Shown here: one piece after another, positions 36,052 through 43,771 of the stretch
Position numbering within the stretch: the first letter of the stretch is position 1
Layout of the letters: each line of letters starts with the position of its first letter
Origin: Poriferisodalis sp965237655
GTDB lineage: Bacteria > Actinomycetota > Acidimicrobiia > Acidimicrobiales > Poriferisodalaceae
Length of the DNA: 64,000 nt
Direction of reading: 5' to 3'
NCBI RefSeq assembly: GCF_965237655.1
Contig: NZ_CBDEGB010000002.1
Span: 1,674,001 to 1,738,000, forward strand
Notes under the pieces: model-generated
Told to the model about the DNA's origin: nothing
Database searches by the model: none
Seen by the model: the letters and a program-made list of their open reading frames with translations, nothing else
Made by a program: the position numbers and the translations under genes

Positions 36052-37641
36052 TCAACGACCGACGAGAGTCGGGTCATACAGCACCGGCCTGCCAAGACCG
36101 TCGCGGCCGACCAACGTGCATGCAAAAACGCCCTTTGCACGCAGCACGTGGGTGGCTGCATCGTTGAGGCGTTCGAGGCTGAGTCGGCCCTCGGCGACCG
36201 CCGCCTCGATCTCGGAAAATGCGGCGGCAGCATCCTCAAGGTCGCCGACAAGAGCCAGATCTGCGCCGGCGGTGATCGCCAGCAATGCAGCTTCGCTCAC
36301 CGACCACTGGCTGCGGATTGCGCCCATGACCAGCGAGTCGGTCACGATCAGCCCGCTATGACCCAGCTCGTCGCGCAGCAGGCCGTTGATCGCCGCCGGC
36401 GACAGGGACGCCGGCATCCCGCCGGTCAGTCCGGGGACGTTGAGATGTCCCACCATGACGGCCGCATCTGTTGCCCCGACGACGGCTGCGAAGGGAATCA
36501 GGTCGCGCTGGCGCAGCTCAGACAGCGGCGCGGTGGATGCGAGTTCCTCGTGAGTGTCCGCAGTCGCCCCGCCGTGACCTGGGAAGTGCTTCACGACGGG
36601 AACCACTCCCCCGGCACTGAGGCCTTCCACGGTCGCCATGCCGTAGTCGGTGACCGTGGCGGGATCGTTGCCGAATGACCGGTCCCCGATGCCTTCCCCG
36701 GCTCCGACATCGATGACCGGTGCAAAATTCATGGTGAAGCCCAGCGCTGCCATTTTGCGGGCGTGATTCGCTGCCTGGTCGGTTACCTCAGCCGGGGATT
36801 TGTCGGTCTGTGCAGCCGCTGAGGGCAACCGACCAACGACGCCAGCGAGTCGTTGCACTCGGCCGCCCTCCTCGTCGACGGCGAAGATCAGCGGGATACG
36901 GTCAGCGAAGTCCTGGAGCTCGGCAATACGGCGCCAGACATGCTCGGTGACAGGGCCCTGGAGCAGGATGCCGCCGATGCGACGGTCACGTGCTTCTTCG
37001 ACGGCGAAACCAAGCGAGCGCTCGCCCAGCGCCGTCATGATCGTCTGTCCGATCCGGACCGGCAGCGACAGCTCTGCTGTGCACCATTGATCGACATCGG
37101 TCCACCACGCCCCCGAGAGCAGCTGGCGAACCCCGACGCCCGAGAGCCAACCCAACGGTCGTTCCTCACCGGTGAGCACGGTCGGTCCCGGATCGCCGAT
37201 CGCTACCTCGCTGTTGTCTGCGAGCTGCAACCACACGCCCAGGGCCCCGGGCGCACCGAGGCGCGCACCGACGACATTGGTATGGATCGGGGGCTGATCT
37301 CCGACAATCGGCAGGATCGTGGTGCCGATGGGCTCGATCGAGCCGTCGGCGCCGATCACCCAGTAGCCCACGCCGCCCGGTCCCCGCAGCACTGACACGA
37401 TCCGGGGCGCCGCTGGCGCCCCGTCTGACCCAGGGATCTCCTGTTCGGGCGCCACCGTGACCAGCGGCGGCAATTCGGAATCGCTGCTGGACTGCGCTGC
37501 GGCACCCGGCGGCGCAGTCAGCCAACTGACCGCGCTGACCAGCACTGCGAGGCCGAGCGCTGCCCGCATCGAACGTGATGGCGGCTGCCGCCGAGTTGCG
37601 GGCGGCGGTTGCTCCGGCGCGCTGATGCCGCAACGCGTCAT
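36052..37641 (-). CDS. GH3 beta-N-acetylhexosaminidase-like exported protein
   Basis: A 529-residue protein with a signal peptide or anchor (about residues 27-50). An N-terminal region of about 130 residues contains a GYWVIGADGSIEPIG element, like the repeats often seen in Acidimicrobiia surface proteins. The rest is a GH3 domain: FAVDEEGGRVQRL, the NagZ-type motif KHFPGHGGATADTHEEL, and the nucleophile Asp in IVTDSLVMGAI. GH3 enzymes of this type remove N-acetylglucosamine from peptidoglycan fragments or other glycans. NagZ proper is cytoplasmic in Gram-negatives; this one is exported. The ATG overlaps the stop of the thioredoxin-NHL gene (ATGA). Confidence 0.86.
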   Translation of the reverse strand: MTRCGISAPEQPPPATRRQPPSRSMRAALGLAVLVSAVSWLTAPPGAAAQSSSDSELPPLVTVAPEQEIPGSDGAPAAPRIVSVLRGPGGVGYWVIGADGSIEPIGTTILPIVGDQPPIHTNVVGARLGAPGALGVWLQLADNSEVAIGDPGPTVLTGEERPLGWLSGVGVRQLLSGAWWTDVDQWCTAELSLPVRIGQTIMTALGERSLGFAVEEARDRRIGGILLQGPVTEHVWRRIAELQDFADRIPLIFAVDEEGGRVQRLAGVVGRLPSAAAQTDKSPAEVTDQAANHARKMAALGFTMNFAPVIDVGAGEGIGDRSFGNDPATVTDYGMATVEGLSAGGVVPVVKHFPGHGGATADTHEELASTAPLSELRQRDLIPFAAVVGATDAAVMVGHLNVPGLTGGMPASLSPAAINGLLRDELGHSGLIVTDSLVMGAIRSQWSVSEAALLAITAGADLALVGDLEDAAAAFSEIEAAVAEGRLSLERLNDAATHVLRAKGVFACTLVGRDGLGRPVLYDPTLVGR

Positions 37642-39863
37642 TGCGACGACAGGCGTTGATCCAGCTCCTCGGCCGACAGCAGCTGATGCCCCAACTCGAC
37701 ACTGCTGGCGCCGTCGGGATCCACCTCGATCGGTGCGGTGAAGTTCACATCGCGGATAAGGCAGAACGTCTCGTCCTCAGCCGGGCAGTAGAACACGACA
37801 GCGGTGGCGCTGAGCACGGCTGTGCCCGAGTCTGCTTCTACTGTGGCGGCGAGCCGCACAGGCATCTCCGGACCCCGGGCCTCGTAGCGAGCGCTCCCTT
37901 GTGGATGGACCAACGCAGTGTCGTCTGGTGACCATTCGAACTCGAACAGTCCCTCGACATTGAACTTGTAGCCCTCGGGCACCGTGAGTTCGAGCACGAT
38001 CTCGATGGGCCCCGGCGCGACTCGCTGTGGCAACAGCACGACCTCGTCGTCGATCACACCGGTGGCAGTCACTGCGGCGATCTCCAGGTTCGACAACGCC
38101 AAGGTGGTCAACTCTCCCGTCGCGAGATCGAGCATCCGTATGCGGTGGTTGTTGGTATCGGCCACGTACAGCGTGTCCGAGGTGGCGCTGAGACCGCTCG
38201 GCTCGGCCAGTTGGGTTTGGGTCCCGCTGCCGTCCCGCAGCCCCGCCGTCCCGTCGCCCGCGACGACTGACGAAGTCATCGTGTCGAGGTCCAGCACCTT
38301 GATGCGATGGTTGTACGTGTCTGCGACATAGAGCAGGCCCCGCCCGGGAGCGTCGCCGACGTACTCGATGCCGATGGCGTGCTGCAGGAGCGTCTCTTCA
38401 AAGCTCCCGACCTCGTCCCCCCACACAAAGAGGTGTCGGCCGACAAGTGTGTCCAGCTGGCCTTCTGGGCCGAATGAGACCTCCCTCACCGCGCTTGCTT
38501 CGGGATCGGTGAAGTAGAGCGAGGCCTCATCTGAAGTGAGTCCTGATGGCTGCGAGAGGGTGGCCGTCAGCCGGTAGCCGTCGTCGAGACCTTCAGCCCC
38601 GGTGCCGGCGAAGAAGTCGAGTGCGCCCCGCGTCAAGTTGAGCAACCAGATCTGGTGGCGTCCAGCACCAGCGATGTACAGAAGATCGCCTCGCAGATGC
38701 AGGTCCCATGGCGACGCTATGGCCGTTCCGGTTGCGGGGCCGGGCCCAAAGGCGGTGACGGGATCACCGGTCCCGGCCACCGTGGTCACCTGGCGAGTAC
38801 GCAAGTCGGCAGCCCGGATGAGATGGTTCTCACGGTCCGCGATGTAGAGCGTGCTGCCGTCGGCATCCAGTGCCATGCCCTGCGGCCTTCGGAACGTGGC
38901 CGCGGCGAACCCGCCGTCGGCTCGGCCTTCTCCCCCTGTGCCGATCACATCGATGAGCTCGCCGTCAAGCTTCGCTACGAGGATCCTGTGGCGTCCCGTG
39001 TCGGCGATGAAGAGCCGGTCACCCGCTTCATCGGCAAGCACCTTGCCAGGGAAACTGAGCACTGTCGGCAACGCGGGAGTGATGTTGAGCAGTTCGCCGA
39101 GCGGAGTGGGGTCGATCAGCCCGTTGTGGCCATACTCGGCGGCCATCGTGGCGATGACCGGTTTCAGACGGTCGTAGACCCCTTCGCCAGCGACCGTGCC
39201 GACCACCTTGCCCGTAGGGTCGATGACTGCCACGGTCGGCCAGGCGTTCACGCCGTAGGCAGTCCGCAGCAGCTCCAGGTTGTCGTTCACGATGGGGTGC
39301 TGGCGGCCGTACCGGATCGATGCCTCGCGCACAGCCTCGGACGTGCGCTCGGTGTCGAACTTCGCCCAGTGCACGGCGACAACGACGATCTCGTCGGGGT
39401 GCTCGCGCTCAAGTCGATGGAGGTCGGGGATGATGTGGATGCAGTTGATGCAGCCCTGGGTCCAGAAATCGAGGATGACGATCTTGCCACGCAAATCGCC
39501 GCTCATCGACAGCGGCCTGCTGACGTTGAACCAGTCGTAACCCGCTGGGAATTCCGGCGCGGCAACGTTTCCCTCGTAGGTCAGCGGTACTGGCCCGGCC
39601 TCGGTGGTTGTCGTCGCTGCAGTTGCCGAATCCGCCTCTTCATCCGGGGTGCCTGTTGCCGGCTGAGATGTGCTCGTGCTGCTCTCGGCAACCTCGGTCG
39701 TCGCGGTCGTTGGTTCACCGGCCTCTTGGGAGGCACAGGCACCTGCGAGCAGCAGCACCGCGGCAGCCGCGGCGGTCCAGCTCCGCGCCGACCTGCGTTG
39801 GGCCCAGCGATGTCGAGGTGAGCTGCGGGGCCTGCGAGCGACGCCTCCCATGGCGTCCCGCAT
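37638..39863 (-). CDS. Thioredoxin-NHL lipoprotein (NHLRC2-like)
   Basis: About 741 residues from ATG 39863, six bases after the stop of the gene before it; a second Met lies four residues on. The signal region ends in LLAGACAS, a plausible though weak lipobox, followed by a Thr/Ser/Glu-rich linker. Then comes a thioredoxin-fold domain with ILDFWTQGCINC, the C-I-N-C site seen in NHLRC2-type proteins, and VNAWPTVAVID. Five or more NHL-like beta-propeller blades follow (FIADTGRHRI, YIADRENHLIRA, YVADTYNHRIKVL, YVADTNNHRIRML). A C-terminal beta domain of about 150 residues includes CPAEDETFCLI. Probably a surface redox or scaffold protein in the protease operon. Confidence 0.85.
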   Translation of the reverse strand: MRDAMGGVARRPRSSPRHRWAQRRSARSWTAAAAAVLLLAGACASQEAGEPTTATTEVAESSTSTSQPATGTPDEEADSATAATTTTEAGPVPLTYEGNVAAPEFPAGYDWFNVSRPLSMSGDLRGKIVILDFWTQGCINCIHIIPDLHRLEREHPDEIVVVAVHWAKFDTERTSEAVREASIRYGRQHPIVNDNLELLRTAYGVNAWPTVAVIDPTGKVVGTVAGEGVYDRLKPVIATMAAEYGHNGLIDPTPLGELLNITPALPTVLSFPGKVLADEAGDRLFIADTGRHRILVAKLDGELIDVIGTGGEGRADGGFAAATFRRPQGMALDADGSTLYIADRENHLIRAADLRTRQVTTVAGTGDPVTAFGPGPATGTAIASPWDLHLRGDLLYIAGAGRHQIWLLNLTRGALDFFAGTGAEGLDDGYRLTATLSQPSGLTSDEASLYFTDPEASAVREVSFGPEGQLDTLVGRHLFVWGDEVGSFEETLLQHAIGIEYVGDAPGRGLLYVADTYNHRIKVLDLDTMTSSVVAGDGTAGLRDGSGTQTQLAEPSGLSATSDTLYVADTNNHRIRMLDLATGELTTLALSNLEIAAVTATGVIDDEVVLLPQRVAPGPIEIVLELTVPEGYKFNVEGLFEFEWSPDDTALVHPQGSARYEARGPEMPVRLAATVEADSGTAVLSATAVVFYCPAEDETFCLIRDVNFTAPIEVDPDGASSVELGHQLLSAEELDQRLSSQ

Positions 39864-39868
39864 CGCCT

Positions 39869-40378
39869 TTAGGCCCTGCGAACAGCGCGGCGCGAGTCCA
39901 CGACGCCGGTGTCGAACCCGGCGCGGTGCAGGCCGCCATGGAATCTGGCGTGCTCGATCTTGAGACAGCGGTCCATCACGACGTCGAGGCCGGCGTCGTG
40001 GGCCAGCTTGGCGGCTTCTGAGCTCCACAGGCCGAGCTGCACCCAGAAGGCCTTGGCACCGATTTCGACTGTCTCGGCCGCCACGCCAGGCAGGTCGGCC
40101 GGTCGGCGGAAGACATCCACCAGATCGGGCATGACCGGCAGGTCGGCGAGGCTCGGGTAGCACGGCTTGCCCAAGATCTCATCGGCCACCGGGTTGACGA
40201 AATACACGTCAAAGTCGGTGCTGGAGCTGAGCAGGTAGGTCGCGACGAAGTTGGACGGCCGCGCCGGATTCGCCGACACACCCACCATCGCCACGGTGCC
40301 CGTGCGCTGGATGAGCGCAAGCCGCTCGGCAGCGCTTGGCTCGGTCCAGCCGTCGACCGGCTCATGGACAATCGTCAT
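39869..40378 (-). CDS. CoA-binding domain protein (COG1832-like)
   Basis: A 169-residue single-domain protein with the CoA-binding Rossmann pattern: GTVAMVGVSANPARPSNFVA, DVYFVNPVADEILGKPCYPS, DLVDVFRRPADLPGVA and KAFWVQLGLWSSEAA. These small proteins resemble the first domain of succinyl-CoA synthetase alpha and bind CoA, but their role is not settled. It overlaps the metY stop by 4 bases (ATGA) and is followed by the thioredoxin-NHL gene, so metabolic and surface genes share one transcript here. Confidence 0.9.
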   Translation of the reverse strand: MTIVHEPVDGWTEPSAAERLALIQRTGTVAMVGVSANPARPSNFVATYLLSSSTDFDVYFVNPVADEILGKPCYPSLADLPVMPDLVDVFRRPADLPGVAAETVEIGAKAFWVQLGLWSSEAAKLAHDAGLDVVMDRCLKIEHARFHGGLHRAGFDTGVVDSRRAVRRA

Positions 40379-41664
40379 GCGGGCACCGCCTTCGCGAGGG
40401 CTTGATCCAGATCCCAGAGGATGTCCTCGAGATCCTCGAGGCCGATTGACAGCCGGATCATGTCGGCACTGACGCCGCCCGCTGCCAGTGCTTCTTCGGA
40501 CAGCTGCTGGTGCGTCGTGGAGGCCGGATGGATCACGAGCGTGCGCGCGTCGCCGACGTTCGCCAGGTGGCTGATCATCTGCAGTGCCTCGATGAAGTCG
40601 GCGCCCGCTTGGCGCCCGCCCTTCACGCCGAAGGTGAAGATGGCGCCGGGTCCCTGGGGCATGTACTTGCGTGCAAGTTCCCGGTAGGGGGAGGACGCCA
40701 GGCCCGAGTAGCTGATCCAGCTCACTGCGGGGTGAGCTTCGAGGTGCTCGGCAACGGCCTGCGCGTTGGCGACATGCTCGTCCATGCGCTGGGGCAGCGT
40801 CTCGAGACCCTGCAGCAACAGGAATGCATTCAGCGGTGACATGGCAGCGCCGATGTCACGAAGCTGCTCGACCCGCAGCTTCGTGCAGAAGGCGTACTCG
40901 CCGAAGTTCTCCCAGAAGCGCAGATCGTTGTAGCTCGCCACCGGTTCGGTCATGTTGGGGAAGCGCCCGCTGCCCCAGTCGAAGCGCCCCGACTCGCTGA
41001 CCACCCCGCCGATCGAGTTGCCGTGCCCGCCGATGAACTTCGTCGCCGAATGAATCACGATGTCAGCGCCGTGCTCCATCGGTCGGCAGAGGTACGGCGT
41101 GGCGAACGTCGAGTCGACCACGAGCGGGAGCCCGTGGGCATGAGCGACCTCGGCAATGCCTGCCAGATCGGGAATGGAGCCCGAGGGATTGCCGACGATC
41201 TCGGTGTAGCAGAACTTCGTACGGTCGTCGATGGCCGCCGCGTACGCGTCGACGCTGTCGCCGTCGACGAACCGAGCCTCGACGCCGAAGCGTCCCAGCG
41301 TCACGTCGAACATCGTGTGGGTGCCGCCGTAGAGTGCCGACGAGGTGACCAGGTTGTCCCCGGCCTCGCACAGCGCAGCTGCGGTGAGGAACTCCGCGGA
41401 CATTCCCGATGCGGTGGCGACGGCGCCGATGGCGCCTTCGAGGCTCGCGATCCGTTCCTCGAACGCATTGACGGTGGGGTTCGAGATGCGGGTGTAGATC
41501 GTCCCGTACTTCTGCAGGGCAAACAGATCCGCAGCGTCCTCGGTGTCCTCGAACACGAAGCTCGTGGACTGGTAGATGGGAACTGCGCGAGCTCCTGTGG
41601 CTGGATCGGGACGGCCGCCCGCGTGCAGGGCGCGTGTGCGGAACCCGAACTGGTGATCGCTCAT
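40375..41664 (-). CDS. metY: O-acetylhomoserine sulfhydrylase
   Basis: PLP enzyme of the Cys/Met metabolism family, 429 residues. The PLP Lys is in IHSATKFIGGHGNSIGG; other signatures are the N-terminal RALHAGGRPDPATGARA, TIYTRISNPTVNAFEERIA and VVDSTFATPYLCRP. The length and the N-terminal pattern fit O-acetylhomoserine aminocarboxypropyltransferase, which makes homocysteine from O-acetylhomoserine and sulfide, better than cystathionine gamma-synthase. It starts the tightly packed minus-strand run that ends in the giant protease; its own upstream neighbour is a small DUF6457-like gene 72 bases away. Confidence 0.92.
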   Translation of the reverse strand: MSDHQFGFRTRALHAGGRPDPATGARAVPIYQSTSFVFEDTEDAADLFALQKYGTIYTRISNPTVNAFEERIASLEGAIGAVATASGMSAEFLTAAALCEAGDNLVTSSALYGGTHTMFDVTLGRFGVEARFVDGDSVDAYAAAIDDRTKFCYTEIVGNPSGSIPDLAGIAEVAHAHGLPLVVDSTFATPYLCRPMEHGADIVIHSATKFIGGHGNSIGGVVSESGRFDWGSGRFPNMTEPVASYNDLRFWENFGEYAFCTKLRVEQLRDIGAAMSPLNAFLLLQGLETLPQRMDEHVANAQAVAEHLEAHPAVSWISYSGLASSPYRELARKYMPQGPGAIFTFGVKGGRQAGADFIEALQMISHLANVGDARTLVIHPASTTHQQLSEEALAAGGVSADMIRLSIGLEDLEDILWDLDQALAKAVPA

Positions 41665-41736
41665 CGGACGCAGCCTACGACGGGCTCCCCGCCCCGTGAG
41701 TTCGCCCGATCCACGGTTTGGCTGAGCGAGGCCAGC

Positions 41737-41991
41737 TCAGCGAGGTCGGCCAGCGGCATACAGCCGGGCACGTTCGAGCGCCTCGGTCGGCCCGACACCG
41801 GCCACGCCCGCCATCCAGCAGGCAATCGGTGCAGCGATCCGCTCCGAATCGTGCGCTGCGACACCCGCGAGGTTCAGGAGTGCTTCCATGACTTCGAGGC
41901 CGGGCGCAGGTGCTCCGATCGCCTCGGCAAAGCCCGCCAGCCACTGCTGTGCTGTCATACCCGGCTCTTCAGAACCCGTCTCGTCGCTCAT
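41737..41991 (-). CDS. Small DUF6457-like protein
   Basis: An 84-residue acidic protein from ATG 41991. After a short polar start it reads TAQQWLAGFAEAIG, then LEVMEALLNLAGVAAHDSER and IAAPIACWMAGVAGVG, as in small actinobacterial DUF6457 domains. In some genomes that domain is joined to or near molybdenum-cofactor genes, but here it stands before metY. A molybdenum enzyme is encoded at 43772. Function unknown. The open frame extends upstream but is not protein-like. Confidence 0.65.
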   Translation of the reverse strand: MSDETGSEEPGMTAQQWLAGFAEAIGAPAPGLEVMEALLNLAGVAAHDSERIAAPIACWMAGVAGVGPTEALERARLYAAGRPR

Positions 41992-42169
41992 GACCCCAGC
42001 GTACGCATGGCAAGTCGAGACGCTCCAGCGACCACGCCAAGCACACCAGGCCGACCACACCGGGCGATCACACCATGCCAGCCGCACCAAGCCGGCCGCA
42101 TCGGGTCTGTGGCATGGGTTCGCTACGGTGCACCTCGACCGGGCGGCACCGACCGCAGAAGGGACAGCG

Positions 42170-42859
42170 ATGAGCGATGACGAGGGCATCTTTGGACCGG
42201 AGCTGTACGAGTTCTTGGAAGAACTCGAGGCCAACAACAACCGGGAGTGGTTCAACGAGAACCGCGAGCGATACGAGGAGGAGGTGCGTGAACCCGCCTT
42301 CGACCTCATCCGTGCAGTTCGGCCGCTTCTCGCCGAGATCTCCCAGCACATGACCGCTCGCGACACCAAGGTGGGCGGCTCGCTCATGCGCGTGTTCCGT
42401 GACACGCGCTTCTCGGCCGACAAGACGCCCTACAAGACCAACGTGGGCATCCAGTTCCGGCATCGGCGCGCCAACGATGTTCACGCTCCCGGCTTCTACG
42501 TGCACCTGTCCACCGAGAGCTGCTTCTTCGGCGCCGGCAGCTGGATGCCCGACCGGGATGCGTTGGCTGCCTACCGGGTCGCTATCGACGAGCGCCCTGA
42601 GAAGTGGATCGCCGCCCGGGACACCTGCCAGTCCGATGGCTGGCGGATGGAGGACGACCGACTCAAGCGCGCACCGCGCGACTGGTCCATCGACCATCCG
42701 ATGATCTCCGATCTCAAACGCAAGAGCTTCATCACCGTGCGCGACTTCGATCCCGACCTGGCACTCAAACCCGAATTCTCGTCGGTGATCACCGCGTGGT
42801 GCTCCGAGACGCGGCCGCTCATGGTCTTCCTCTGCGGGGCAGTGGGGCTCGACTTCTGA
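42170..42859 (+). CDS. DUF2461 (TIGR02453) family protein
   Basis: A 229-residue protein from ATG 42170 with a good ribosome site (AGAAGGGA). The family opening ELYEFLEELEANNNREWF is followed by the motif MRVFRDTRFSADKTPYKTN and FYVHLSTESCFFGAGSWMP, then the C-terminal DWSIDHPMISDLKRKSF. DUF2461 proteins are widespread and of unknown function. It stands alone between two minus-strand groups. Confidence 0.9.
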   Translation: MSDDEGIFGPELYEFLEELEANNNREWFNENRERYEEEVREPAFDLIRAVRPLLAEISQHMTARDTKVGGSLMRVFRDTRFSADKTPYKTNVGIQFRHRRANDVHAPGFYVHLSTESCFFGAGSWMPDRDALAAYRVAIDERPEKWIAARDTCQSDGWRMEDDRLKRAPRDWSIDHPMISDLKRKSFITVRDFDPDLALKPEFSSVITAWCSETRPLMVFLCGAVGLDF

Positions 42860-42905
42860 CCCACCAAGGTGCATCCGTATGACGATTCCGTAGAACCGGC
42901 AAAGC

Positions 42906-43208
42906 TTAGGCATTCACATCGACAGCGTGGTCCCCGGAAAGATACTCGTGCGGGGGAATGCCGGTGAGCCGCAGATAGAGCGCATCGGGGCACACATCGA
43001 TGTCATCGCCCCAACAGATTGCGCGTGCGACGCCAATCCGAACCGACTCGAACACCGACCGATCGGACCAGGCCGCGAATACACCGCGGCCCGCAAGATC
43101 AGAGAGGTCGACCTCCCCCTTGACGCCGTCAGAGAATCGGAGCCAGATGCGGCAACCGTCACACGCTCGCACCTCGACCGGGCGCACGACATCCGCCGCG
43201 CTGCTCAT
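42906..43208 (-). CDS. DUF2442 domain protein
   Basis: A 100-residue protein from ATG 43208 (a TTG lies one codon upstream). It matches the DUF2442 pattern: WLRFSDGVKGEVDLSDLAGR, then GVFAAWSDRSVFESVRI and ICWGDDIDVCPDALYLRLTG. In other genomes DUF2442 often pairs with a DUF4160 gene in a toxin-antitoxin-like unit; no DUF4160 gene is found here. Its ATG overlaps the stop of a transposase remnant, so the normal upstream partner may have been replaced by the insertion. Confidence 0.85.
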   Translation of the reverse strand: MSSAADVVRPVEVRACDGCRIWLRFSDGVKGEVDLSDLAGRGVFAAWSDRSVFESVRIGVARAICWGDDIDVCPDALYLRLTGIPPHEYLSGDHAVDVNA

Positions 43209-43430
43209 CAAAATTGGGCCCTGCGCGGTTTTGTGGGGTTGGGGTTGCTGGGCCGGTGCGCGGTCCGGTTCTCATCCAACGCAGCGCTCAAGGCGATCGA
43301 GGTGAAACTCTTGGCGTTGTCGGTCATCACGGCGTCGACGCCGACGTTGAGCTTGTTGAACCAGTCCCGGGCCCGCCGTCAGAACACTGCGGCACTGTGG
43401 GCGTTGATCGCCGAGGGTCTCGTCGCTCAT
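43208..43430 (-). pseudogene. IS481-type transposase remnant
   Basis: On the minus strand a frame reads SAINAHSAAVF, a stop (TGA), then RRARDWFNKLNVGVDAVMTD and DNAKSFTSIALSAALDENR, ending at a TGA at 43210-43208. VMTDN with the S-F/Y pattern after it is the DDE core start of rve-type transposases of the IS481 family. The N-terminal half, including the first catalytic Asp, cannot be read in this frame, and the sequence after DENR lacks the third catalytic region, so this is a broken internal fragment. No terminal inverted repeats were found. Confidence 0.7.
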
Positions 43431-43771
43431 CGATCAGGCCGTCACGAGGCATATCGGCTCTTCGGATCTGGACGGGGGAAGATGCCAGAACGGGCCTGGA
43501 TGTCGGGAACGGCACCCAGGGCACTTGCCCGCTGCGTACGACAGCAAGCAGAATCGAGCTGCCGTCGCGCGCACAAGCGCCGCCATCGCCGCTGCGCGCG
43601 AAGCAACAGAATCGGCCAAGCATGACTGGATGGACGCCGATCCAGACCAGATCAACGAATCGGCGGACAATCTCCTGCAAGATGCGCGAGCAGAGGCGAA
43701 GGTCGCCACAGATGTGTCAAAACCACTGGAAGAGCGCCCCTTCGGCCGTAGGGGCGAAGACGTCAGCGTCA
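43431..43771. other. Stretch without a confident gene
   Basis: About 340 bases between the transposase remnant and the end of the molybdoenzyme gene. One plus-strand frame from about 43525 reads like protein for some 80 codons (Asp/Glu/Lys/Ala-rich, for example DWMDADPDQINESADNLLQD) but has no clear start and runs on into the molybdoenzyme gene on the other strand. It may be a gene fragment carried with the mobile element. Confidence 0.35.
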
